Positions 1 through 6,394 of a DNA stretch of 35,713 nt are shown in pieces. Made by a program: the position numbers and the translations under genes. A model generated the notes under the pieces. The model worked only from the letters and a program-made list of their open reading frames with translations. It was not told the origin of the DNA and did no database searches. The number at the start of each line of letters is the position of its first letter. Position 1 is the stretch's first letter. Source of the stretch: Chitinophagaceae bacterium (lineage in GTDB: Bacteria; Bacteroidota; Bacteroidia; Chitinophagales; Chitinophagaceae); contig CANCPA010000025.1 of the NCBI GenBank assembly GCA_947379895.1, positions 1 to 35,713 of the forward strand, in the 5' to 3' direction.

Positions 1-178
1 AATTTATATTCTTCAACACAAAGACACAAATACTCAAAGTAGCACAAAGAAAAAATGAAGTATTGATACTTATGAAGTGATTTTAAAGAACTTAGAGCCT
101 TTGCAACTTAGTTTCTTTGTTGCAATAGAAATAAAAAAAGACAAAAAGCATCTGATTCAATCTATTGCGTAAGGTGAG
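1..178. repeat. MITE-like element, copy 1 (left end cut off by window)
   Basis: This is nearly identical to the elements at 4202-4417 and 4517-4731 and in the same orientation. It ends in the right terminal inverted repeat TATTGCGTAAGGTGAG at 163-178, followed by TTACTAA (179-185), which resembles the 7-bp duplications of the other copies. The interior has the imperfectly palindromic CACAAAGACACAAA and TTTCTTTGTTGCAA segments. It holds no reading frame. The left terminus lies outside the window, so its duplication cannot be checked. Confidence 0.8.
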
Positions 179-214
179 TTACTAACAATTAAGTGGACGA
201 TCAATATAGATTTC

Positions 215-254
215 AAACAGGCTATTCTCAAATTGGGAATAGCCTGTTTTGTTT
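215..254. terminator. Hairpin terminator, probably bidirectional
   Basis: A 13-bp perfect stem (AAACAGGCTATTC at 216-228 and GAATAGCCTGTTT at 237-249) with an 8-nt loop is followed by a T-rich tail, TTTTGTTTG. The A-rich left side would allow termination on the minus strand as well. It probably ends a gene lying left of the window, because no gene inside the window reads into it from nearby. Confidence 0.6.
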
Positions 255-299
255 GAATCAGTTTGTAAAAGTTAGTTATTACTCAAGTATATACTCATT

Positions 300-720
300 T
301 CGAATGTCAAATCTGTCATGCTATAGATAAATGACAATGATGTAAAGAGGAAGCGATTTGATAATTTTTTAAAAGTGTTCAAATCTAATTATTTCAAATC
401 TCGCTGTCATTACGCAGGAATCTGTTATTGCAAAAAGATTCCTGCGTAATGACAGCAAAGTGTACCAAAATAAAATTACAGATATTAATTTTTGCTATGC
501 AAAAGCAATGACGTAGACTATTTTCGGTTAGATGTCTCCTATCGTCGACATGACGATCTCAGGGGTTAAACTAACAATACGTCATTCCCATTTATCTGTG
601 GCTTGCCAGATGGGACATTCGAAATGACGATTCACAATTGAATAAAATAGCTCAATTAATTACGTTAAAGTTGCTTAATTTGTTTTTCTATTGTTTCTAA
701 CAGTACGATGCTAGGTATTA
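300..720. other. Non-coding spacer with GTCATT-type hairpins
   Basis: I see no credible gene here. The stretch holds a perfect long hairpin (403-456, listed separately) and an imperfect one at about 580-629, where CGTCATTCCCATTTATCTG faces CAGATGGGACATTCGAAATG. There is also a small palindrome, ATCGTC-N5-GACGAT, at 541-557. GTCATT at the outer ends recurs in these hairpins, so they look like members of one family of dispersed intergenic palindromes. Confidence 0.5.
403..456. repeat. Perfect 21-bp inverted repeat (hairpin)
   Basis: Positions 403-423 are exactly reverse-complementary to 436-456, with a 12-nt loop. The arms begin GCTGTCATTACGCAGG. No T-run follows, so it is not a classic terminator; a dispersed palindromic repeat or an RNA hairpin is more likely. 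Confidence 0.75.
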
Positions 721-818
721 AATGATACTATCCATCTACGTTTCGAAAGTCAATTTATTGGGGCATAAAAAGAGTTTGCAGTTACTCTTTAAGCAGCTCG
801 CATTATATAAAAGAATAA

Positions 819-888
819 CTCACTACTCACTACTCACTACTCACTACTCACTACTCACCACTCACCACTCACCTCTCACCTCTCACCC
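819..888. repeat. Heptanucleotide tandem array at the rnhA stop
   Basis: This is an uninterrupted period-7 array: CTCACTA five times, CTCACCA twice, CTCACCT twice, then CTCACCC. The last unit supplies the TGA stop codon of rnhA on the minus strand (883-885), so the array begins exactly at the end of the gene. Copy-number change would not alter the rnhA protein, because the stop lies in the first unit read. It is a microsatellite in a 3' untranslated position. Confidence 0.9.
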
Positions 889-1338
889 CGTATATCCCAC
901 ATCTTCAATCAGATTTCTACCATCAGCAGCGGCAGTAGCTAATTGATCGCAACGGTTATTCATCGCATTATCGGCATGACCCTTTACCCATACAAACTTA
1001 ATCTTGAACTTGCGTGATAAATGATAATAGCGTGTCCATAAGTCCTTATTTTTCTTGCCTCCCTTAAAGTCGGACTTCATCCAACCATCAAGCCAACGTT
1101 TTTCTACACTGTCAACAATGTATTTGCTATCGGTATAGATAGTAATAGGAATATCTGTTCTTGTTAATGTTTCAAGGGCAACGATAACACCGGTTAACTC
1201 CATTCGGTTATTTGTTGTTAATCGGAAACCCTGCGAGATTTCTTTTTGTTTATCACCCCACTGCAACACAATGCCATAGCCACCCGGACCCGGATTGCCT
1301 CTTGATGATCCATCAGTATATATAATTAATTGGCTCAT
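883..1338 (-). CDS. rnhA: Ribonuclease HI
   Basis: Cytoplasmic endonuclease that cuts the RNA strand of RNA:DNA hybrids, removing primers and R-loops. The 151-residue protein has the usual single-domain length. The catalytic set is visible: D9 in YTDGSSRGNPGPGG, E47 in NNRMEL, D70 in IYTDSKYI, and D131 near the C-terminus, with the loop histidine H121 in VKGHADN. W82, W86 and the basic segment around 92-98 (KGGKKNK) match the hybrid-binding handle of the E. coli enzyme. The start is the only ATG giving the full first strand. It is transcribed in the same direction as dapA upstream, with a 176-bp repeat-filled spacer, so co-transcription is uncertain. The TGA stop is formed by a heptanucleotide array. 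Confidence 0.96.
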   Translation of the reverse strand: MSQLIIYTDGSSRGNPGPGGYGIVLQWGDKQKEISQGFRLTTNNRMELTGVIVALETLTRTDIPITIYTDSKYIVDSVEKRWLDGWMKSDFKGGKKNKDLWTRYYHLSRKFKIKFVWVKGHADNAMNNRCDQLATAAADGRNLIEDVGYTG

Positions 1339-1345
1339 GCGTTAA

Positions 1346-1513
1346 GTAGTGAGAGGTGAATGTGAGTTACTAGATTCAAGTGCTTGTTTCAAAATACAAT
1401 TTGCATGTTTCAAGATACAAGTTGCATGTTTCAAGTTGCATGTTTTAAGTTAAATAATCCCCTGTAACCAGTAACTAGTAACCTGTAACCTGTAACCTGT
1501 TTCCTGTGACTAT
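1346..1513. repeat. Heptad-phased degenerate array filling the rnhA-dapA spacer
   Basis: Nearly the whole spacer can be read in 7-bp steps. From 1346 the units run GTAGTGA, GAGGTGA, ATGTGAG, TTACTAG, ATTCAAG. Next come alternating TGCATGT, TTCAAGA and TACAAGT units (1402-1450). From 1465 they are TAACCAG, TAACTAG, then TAACCTG three times, and TTTCCTG to 1506. Similar units stay in register (offsets of 7, 14 and 21), while the sequence drifts from end to end. There is no reading frame. The array lies directly downstream of the dapA stop, as the 819-888 array does for rnhA. Confidence 0.75.
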
Positions 1514-1514
1514 T

Positions 1515-2399
1515 CTAACAACTCAAAATGAAGTGCTTAATTTTTGTTTGCAACTCTTCACTAACAGGTGTGACGGGAAGACGAAGTACATTTTCGATGA
1601 TGCCTTGTTCGTATAAAAATGCTTTTACACCGGCAGGATTGTTTTCTTCAAACAACAAGTCATACCCCTCTAATAATTTATAGTGTATTTCTCTCGCAGA
1701 GGTAAAGTCTCCTTTGAGACATAGGTTAACCATTGTAGAGAAATCTTTAGGAAACGCATTTGCAGCCACACTGATTACTCCATCAAAGCCACATGCAATT
1801 TGAGGAAGAATTAGGGCATCGTCGCCACTAACTACCAGAAAATCTTTTGGCCTGTCACGAATTATTTGCATACACTGATTCATGTCGTCAGTAGCTTCTT
1901 TGATGCCTGCAATGTTAGCTACTTCCTTTGCTAAACGAATTGTGGTTGCTGCAGAAAGATTGCGTCCCGTCCTGCCCGGAACATTATACAATAACAAGGG
2001 TAGGGGAGATGCTGCTGCGAGTGCCTTATAATGTTGAAAAAGCCCCTCTTGCGAAGGTTTACTATAATAAGGGGAGGCGCTTAATACTGCTACTGATTTA
2101 TTTAGAGGGAAATTCTGAAGATTGTCAATGAGCCCTGCAGTATCATTTCCTCCGATGCCGACCACAACAGGTACCCGATTATTGACTATCGAATAGGTGA
2201 ATTGAAGTATCTCAATCTTTTCTTTTTTAGAAACTGTAGGTGTTTCTCCGGTAGTGCCAAGGGTAACAACATAGTTTACTCCATTGTCGATTACGGAATT
2301 TATCAATCGTTCTAGTGCCGTAAAATCGACACTTAAATCACTTTTGAAGGGGGTAATTAAGGCTACACCCGTGCCTGAGAGAATAGATTGTAAAGACAT
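1515..2399 (-). CDS. dapA: 4-hydroxy-tetrahydrodipicolinate synthase
   Basis: Condenses pyruvate with aspartate semialdehyde, the first committed step of the lysine and diaminopimelate pathway, in the cytoplasm. The 294-residue TIM-barrel protein has the expected family length. The Schiff-base lysine is K167 in AGIKEAT. The catalytic triad is T50 (TLGTTGETPT), Y138 (LLLYNVPGRTG) and Y111 (SASPYYSKPS). R143 is the likely carboxylate-binding arginine. The segment GVISVAANAFP (207-217) is also typical of the family. The ATG at 2397-2399 places the first barrel strand (GTGVALITPF) correctly. A TAnnTTTG-like box lies about 57 bp upstream. Its role is housekeeping, with no visible tie to the glycan genes. 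Confidence 0.96.
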   Translation of the reverse strand: MSLQSILSGTGVALITPFKSDLSVDFTALERLINSVIDNGVNYVVTLGTTGETPTVSKKEKIEILQFTYSIVNNRVPVVVGIGGNDTAGLIDNLQNFPLNKSVAVLSASPYYSKPSQEGLFQHYKALAAASPLPLLLYNVPGRTGRNLSAATTIRLAKEVANIAGIKEATDDMNQCMQIIRDRPKDFLVVSGDDALILPQIACGFDGVISVAANAFPKDFSTMVNLCLKGDFTSAREIHYKLLEGYDLLFEENNPAGVKAFLYEQGIIENVLRLPVTPVSEELQTKIKHFILSC

Positions 2400-2455
2400 T
2401 ATATAGATCTACAGTTTAAATTATTTCTTAAGTAAGTGGGCAATATTAGTAAAAT

Positions 2456-2483
2456 CAAAAGTATTTACCACAATGAAATCAAA
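2456..2483 (-). promoter_or_regulatory. Putative Bacteroidota promoter for dapA
   Basis: Read on the minus strand, TACTTTTG (complement of 2456-2463) fits the Bacteroidota -7 consensus TAnnTTTG. A TTTG lies 16 bp further upstream (complement of 2480-2483), a little closer than the usual -33 distance. This is a pattern match only; such boxes arise often in AT-rich DNA. Confidence 0.35.
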
Positions 2484-2534
2484 TAAATTCACATGGAATA
2501 CCACGGTTTAAATTAAAGTGAACGATAAAATATT

Positions 2535-2700
2535 GTTACTATTCAGGTATTTTTACCACTAGGATCACAAGGTTTTGAACAAAGAAACACAAGGAAAAGA
2601 ATACTGTTTAAATATTTGCCTGTCAATTATTTTACAAGAAGTCCTAGTGTTCCTTGTTTTTTCTTCGTAGCCCTTGTGGTAGAACCTCCTGAGTAGTAAC
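2535..2700. repeat. MITE-like element with 8-bp target duplication
   Basis: The 166-bp element has imperfect terminal inverted repeats: GTTACTATTCAGG at the left, and at the right CCTGAGTAGTAAC (12 of 13 match). A second pairing block lies further in (TACCACTAGGATCACAAGG facing CCCTTGTGGTA). It is flanked on both sides by AAAATATT (2527-2534 and 2701-2708), a perfect 8-bp direct repeat abutting both ends. It contains no reading frame, so it would have been moved by a transposase in trans. It lies 26 bp before the accA stop codon (plus-strand direction) and may act as a 3' hairpin for accA transcripts. Confidence 0.75.
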
Positions 2701-2734
2701 AAAATATTTCATTGAACTGAGTTGCTGATAAAAA

Positions 2735-3742
2735 TTATTCAGCAACAGAGTCAGCCATTTCTGATTCGGGTATATCTTCCCAAAAGCCCATCGCCATAAA
2801 CTTCTCAATGCGCTTGTTAATTCTGTCTTCGGGAGATAATTTTTCTATTTCTTTCAAGTTAACTAAGATTTGCTGTTTCAAATTAGCAGCAGCCTCTGTA
2901 TAATCCCAATGAGCGCCTCCAATTGGTTCGGGAACAATTTCATCAACCAATCCAAAGCCCTTCATATCGATAGAGGTAAGTTTTAATTGATCGGCAGCAA
3001 CTTCTTTTTTATCAACACTACGCCATAAGATAGAACTACAACCTTCGGGCGAAATAACGGTGTACCAGGTATTTTCCATCATCAAAACCTTATCTCCAAC
3101 ACCAATTCCGAGTGCACCACCACTAGCACCTTCTCCAATGATAATACAGATTACGGGAACTTTAAGACGAACCATCTCAAATATGTTTCTAGCAATCGCT
3201 TCACCTTGTCCACGTTCTTCACCTTCAAGACCAGGATACGCACCGGGGGTATCGATAAAAGTGATGATTGGTTTATTAAATTTTTCGGCAAGCTTCATTA
3301 GTCTTAAAGCCTTTCTATAACCTTCAGGTTTAGCCATACCAAAGTTGCGTAACTGACGCATTTTAGTGGTATTGCCCTTTTGTTGTCCTATTAGCATGAC
3401 TGTTTGTCCATCAAGTTCAGCAAATCCGCCTACCATAGCTTTGTCATCAGCAAAATTCCTATCACCATGAAGTTCGACAAAGTTTGTGGTCATTTCTTCA
3501 ATATAGGTCAACATATAAGGGCGATCAGGGTGCCTGCTCAATTGTACACGTTGCCAAGGGGTAAGATTCTCAGTTATTTCTTTACGTTTTTCAACGATTG
3601 AATCTTCCAATTGTAGGATAGTAGAGCTATAATCTATTTTTTGATTTTTCTCACCAAGCTTTTTTGTCTGATCAATTTGTTCGTACAAATCCTTAATAGG
3701 TTGTTCGAAATCCAAAAACTGTCTATTTGGGTACTGTGGCAT
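2735..3742 (-). CDS. accA: Acetyl-CoA carboxylase carboxyltransferase subunit alpha
   Basis: Alpha subunit of the carboxyltransferase that moves the carboxyl group from carboxybiotin to acetyl-CoA, giving malonyl-CoA for fatty acid synthesis; it works with AccD as a cytoplasmic heterotetramer. The 335 residues open with the helical N-terminal segment (about 10-60). Then comes [14 protein letters not shown] (62-75). The crotonase-fold core has [10 protein letters not shown] (162-171) and the glycine-rich oxyanion-hole segment [12 protein letters not shown] (203-214), then [10 protein letters not shown] (231-240). The length is normal for the family. The ATG at 3740-3742 fits the family N-terminus. 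No accD, accB or accC lies next to it; that scattering is common in Bacteroidota. Confidence 0.96.
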   Translation of the reverse strand: MPQYPNRQFLDFEQPIKDLYEQIDQTKKLGEKNQKIDYSSTILQLEDSIVEKRKEITENLTPWQRVQLSRHPDRPYMLTYIEEMTTNFVELHGDRNFADDKAMVGGFAELDGQTVMLIGQQKGNTTKMRQLRNFGMAKPEGYRKALRLMKLAEKFNKPIITFIDTPGAYPGLEGEERGQGEAIARNIFEMVRLKVPVICIIIGEGASGGALGIGVGDKVLMMENTWYTVISPEGCSSILWRSVDKKEVAADQLKLTSIDMKGFGLVDEIVPEPIGGAHWDYTEAAANLKQQILVNLKEIEKLSPEDRINKRIEKFMAMGFWEDIPESEMADSVAE

Positions 3743-3794
3743 AATTCAATAATTGAGCGGTAAAAATAGGGAATTGATTTTTTTTAAAGAAAGA

Positions 3795-3827
3795 TTTGTT
3801 TGTTTGGTTGAGTTCCCTATATATTTG
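3795..3827 (+). promoter_or_regulatory. Promoter of tRNA-Asp
   Basis: TATATTTG at 3820-3827 fits the Bacteroidota -7 box TAnnTTTG exactly. TTTG elements lie upstream at 3795-3798 and 3803-3806, the first at a spacing of 21 bp. The predicted start is near 3834, giving a leader of about 44 nt before the tRNA. The match and the position before a stable RNA gene support each other. Confidence 0.6.
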
Positions 3828-3877
3828 CACCCCGAAACGGAATGAGGGTAACACCAAAAATCGTTTTAAGTTCTTTA

Positions 3878-3951
3878 GGATCGGTAGTTCAGTTGGTTAG
3901 AATGCCGCCCTGTCACGGCGGAGGTCGCGGGTTCGAGTCCCGTCCGGTCCG
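3878..3951 (+). tRNA. tRNA-Asp (anticodon GTC)
   Basis: A full cloverleaf can be folded. The acceptor stem pairs GGATCGG with CCGGTCC (one G-U pair), and G73 is the discriminator. The D arm contains AGTTCAGTTGGTTAGAAT. The anticodon stem CCGCC/GGCGG encloses the loop CTGTCAC, with anticodon GTC. The T arm is GCGGG-TTCGAGT-CCCGT. CCA is not encoded. It reads opposite to accA, stands alone, and is followed by a strong terminator. Confidence 0.97.
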
Positions 3952-3963
3952 CTTTTAGTTTGT

Positions 3964-4004
3964 AAAATGCCTTGTAATTCAATGAGTTACAAGGCATTTT
4001 TGTT
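3964..4004 (+). terminator. Intrinsic terminator after tRNA-Asp
   Basis: A perfect 14-bp stem (AAAATGCCTTGTAA at 3964-3977 and its complement at 3987-4000) with a 9-nt loop runs straight into TTTTTGTTTT. It lies 12 bp after the tRNA end, as expected for a single-gene transcript. Confidence 0.85.
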
Positions 4005-4201
4005 TTCGGGTTACACTGTGGGGTTCTATTTTATTCTGATAGTTTAGTGAGGCAATAATTTGTTTGTGTAATAATATCAAGGTGAAAAAATATAAAATCT
4101 ACCCCCTCAGCCACTCCACTGATGCGAACTCTAAAATTGAAGCGAAGTTGTAAGAACTTAACACTTTTTCATTATTTGCTTTATACAAAATCAATTACTT
4201 A

Positions 4202-4417
4202 CTCACCTTACGCAATAATTAATAAAGGTTATTAAGTCTAATTTATATTCTTCAACACAAAGACACAAATACTCAAAGTAGCACAAAGAAAAAATGAAGT
4301 ATCGATACTAATGAAGTGATTTTAAAGAACTTAGAGCCTTTGCGACTTAGTTTCTTTGTGGCAATAGAAATAAAAAAAGATAAAAAGCATTTGATTCAAT
4401 CTATTGCGTAAGGTGAG
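4202..4417. repeat. MITE-like element, copy 2 (complete)
   Basis: The 216-bp element is bounded by perfect terminal inverted repeats CTCACCTTACGCAATA (4202-4217) and TATTGCGTAAGGTGAG (4402-4417). The 7-bp direct repeat TTACTTA flanks it on both sides (4195-4201 and 4418-4424). The interior carries partly self-complementary CACAAAG and CTTTGTG tracts, a theme common in Bacteroidota spacers. It has no coding capacity. It differs from copies 1 and 3 by only a few bases across the body, suggesting recent spread or homogenisation. Confidence 0.85.
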
Positions 4418-4516
4418 TTACTTATAATTACTTCTTTTCAAGGATAGGAGAAATTTCTGACTATATAAATAAAATCCTCATTTGCCAAATTGAATTACTT
4501 CAATTTTATTTAGTAA

Positions 4517-4731
4517 CCCACCTCACACAACAATTAATAAAGGATATTAAGTCTAATTTATATTCTTCAACACAAAGACACAAATACTCAAAGTAGCTCA
4601 AAGAAAAAATGAAGTATTGATACTTATGAAGTGCTTTAAAGAACTTAGTGCCTTTACGACTTAGTTTCTTTGTGGCAATAGAAATAAAAAAAGACAAAAA
4701 AACATTTGATTCAATCTATGCGTAAGGTGAG
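4517..4731. repeat. MITE-like element, copy 3 (diverged left end)
   Basis: This element lies 99 bp from copy 2 and is in the same orientation. It is 215 bp long and flanked on both sides by the 7-bp repeat TTAGTAA (4510-4516 and 4732-4738), which differs from that of copy 2 and so reports an independent insertion. The right end is CTATGCGTAAGGTGAG, one base short compared with copy 2. The left end, CCCACCTCACACAA, has three mismatches to the copy 2 terminus. The short reading frame inside it is not credible. Confidence 0.85.
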
Positions 4732-4738
4732 TTAGTAA

Positions 4739-5227
4739 AATATCACTTACAGCATTTTCTCCTGTAGTCGAAATGATCGGTAGACAATCGAGAAAAGGTT
4801 TTAAAATGGTCATTTCAAAAAACTTGAGAAAATCTGATAAATGTCTCAGTTTATATGTCTTGCTGATTTTCGAAAAAACTGCAATGTCAAACAGTGTTTA
4901 GGAAAGTTTTAGAGTCATATTTTAGTTAGAATTGCCTTAACTAAATGATTTATTTAAAAGATGTAGATAAAGGCAATTTGAATACAATTTAATCATGACG
5001 TTGACTTATATGATATTTTAATTGTCTCATTTTTTTTCACTTTATATTCTAGTTAACCATGATTTTACGCCCCGTTTTTGTAAAAAAGTAGGAATATTTG
5101 TAAAAAAAGCAGCATACTAAAACTATCAAAGTCTAATTATAAAATATTTTTGATTTTATCAGTAGAATTGGAACTACAAAACTGTATTGTATATATATAG
5201 GATACTCAGGAAATTAATGATAAAAAA
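4739..5227. other. Spacer upstream of the FecR/SusCD operon
   Basis: I see no gene here. This spacer must hold the operon promoter. The only exact TAnnTTTG match near the gene is TATTTTTG at 5145-5152, about 75 bp before the fecR-type ATG. It has no TTTG at the usual upstream distance, so it is weak. If the operon is driven by its own ECF sigma factor, the promoter would follow another consensus that I cannot recognise. Confidence 0.4.
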
Positions 5228-6346
5228 ATGATTGATAATAATAAATATAATTTTGAACAACTTCTCTTTGACCGTTCTTTTAGAAATTGGGTCTTTGATA
5301 AATGCAACAAAGATGAAATTTACTATTGGCAACAGTGGGAAATGGAGAGTGAAATGAATAAAAAGTTGTCAAATGAGGCAAAAGCAATATTATTTACCTT
5401 TTCATTATCGTATGATGGTTTATCTGATGAAGAAATAGATATTGAAATAAATAAAATAATCAAGAAAATTCAAATACCTCAAGTAAGTGTAGCTGAAAAA
5501 GTGCAAAATTTCCTTAGCATTATTTTTCCTAGCAGGACTCAAATTGCATTTGGATTTGTTGCTTGTTTAATTGCTACCACTCTTTTCTTCATATTTAAAC
5601 CTCATTTTTTTGATAATAGTGATGAAAACTTGTACACTAAGTTGCTTTTATCAGATAAAAAGAATGTTTTTCAGTATTCTAACAAAGACGAAAATTCAAA
5701 GCGTTTTGTTTTGCCTGATGGGAGTACTACTATTTTATCTAAAAACACAAAATTGAGTTTTTTTTATCGAGCAGATAGCGGGTTTTTAAGAAGGGAAGTA
5801 ATACTTTCTGGTGAAGCCTTTTTTGATGTTGTCAAGAATTCAAAACAACCCTTTATCGTTTATACTAATAGCTTGGTAACAAAAGTATTGGGCACAACAT
5901 TTACTATTTCTTCATATCCACACAAAAATGGTTCGGTTCAATTACATTCAGGAAAGGTTTCTGTGTATAAGAATAGTGAAATTGAAAGTTCTTATAAGAA
6001 GCCTGAATTTTGGGGAGGTGTCATTTTAATGCCTAATCAAAATGTTTCATTTGACAATGAAACAAAAGCATTAGAGAAAAACATAGTCGATAATCCTCAA
6101 ATTCTTACTGAATATTCCAATTCAAATTTGAAATTTATCAACACGCCTATTTATTCAGTATTTGATTCGATAGGAAAAGTCTATTCGATAAATATTATTT
6201 ATGATAAGAATCTGTTTAATAACAATTCACTGACTGTATCATTTGGCAAAGAATCTTTCTTTAAAAAGATTGAAATTATTTGTAAATCTACTAGCTCTAA
6301 ATATGAAGTTATTGATGGAAATGTAATTATCTCTAAAGGCTTTTAG
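5228..6346 (+). CDS. FecR-family anti-sigma factor
   Basis: Inner-membrane anti-sigma protein that holds an ECF sigma factor until a TonB-dependent receptor signals substrate. The 372 residues have the standard layout. A cytoplasmic N-terminal anti-sigma region (about 10-42) carries the typical FRNWVFDKCNKDEIYYWQQW pattern. One transmembrane helix spans about 105-124. The periplasmic FecR domain (about 155-250) has VLPDGSTTILSKNTKLSF and LSGEAFFDVVKN. The C-terminal DUF4974-type domain (about 299-370) begins LKFINTPIYSVFDSIGKVY. It is the first gene of the operon, 48 bp before an STN-containing SusC, which is its expected partner. Its sigma factor would normally sit just upstream, but here the only candidate is the last gene, at 16425. 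Confidence 0.93.
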   Translation: MIDNNKYNFEQLLFDRSFRNWVFDKCNKDEIYYWQQWEMESEMNKKLSNEAKAILFTFSLSYDGLSDEEIDIEINKIIKKIQIPQVSVAEKVQNFLSIIFPSRTQIAFGFVACLIATTLFFIFKPHFFDNSDENLYTKLLLSDKKNVFQYSNKDENSKRFVLPDGSTTILSKNTKLSFFYRADSGFLRREVILSGEAFFDVVKNSKQPFIVYTNSLVTKVLGTTFTISSYPHKNGSVQLHSGKVSVYKNSEIESSYKKPEFWGGVILMPNQNVSFDNETKALEKNIVDNPQILTEYSNSNLKFINTPIYSVFDSIGKVYSINIIYDKNLFNNNSLTVSFGKESFFKKIEIICKSTSSKYEVIDGNVIISKGF

Positions 6347-6394
6347 CCTACACTTTTTGCCATTGATTTTATTGGTTTTCAATTCTTAGCTATA

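Noticed and set aside
722-946. Plus-strand reading frame of 74 codons
   Set aside because: It is produced by the CTCACTA array (repeated THYSLLT-like residues) and overlaps the rnhA 3' end on the other strand; no family resemblance.
4506-4697. Minus-strand reading frame of 63 codons
   Set aside because: It lies almost entirely inside a MITE-like copy and is not conserved as a frame in the sister copies.
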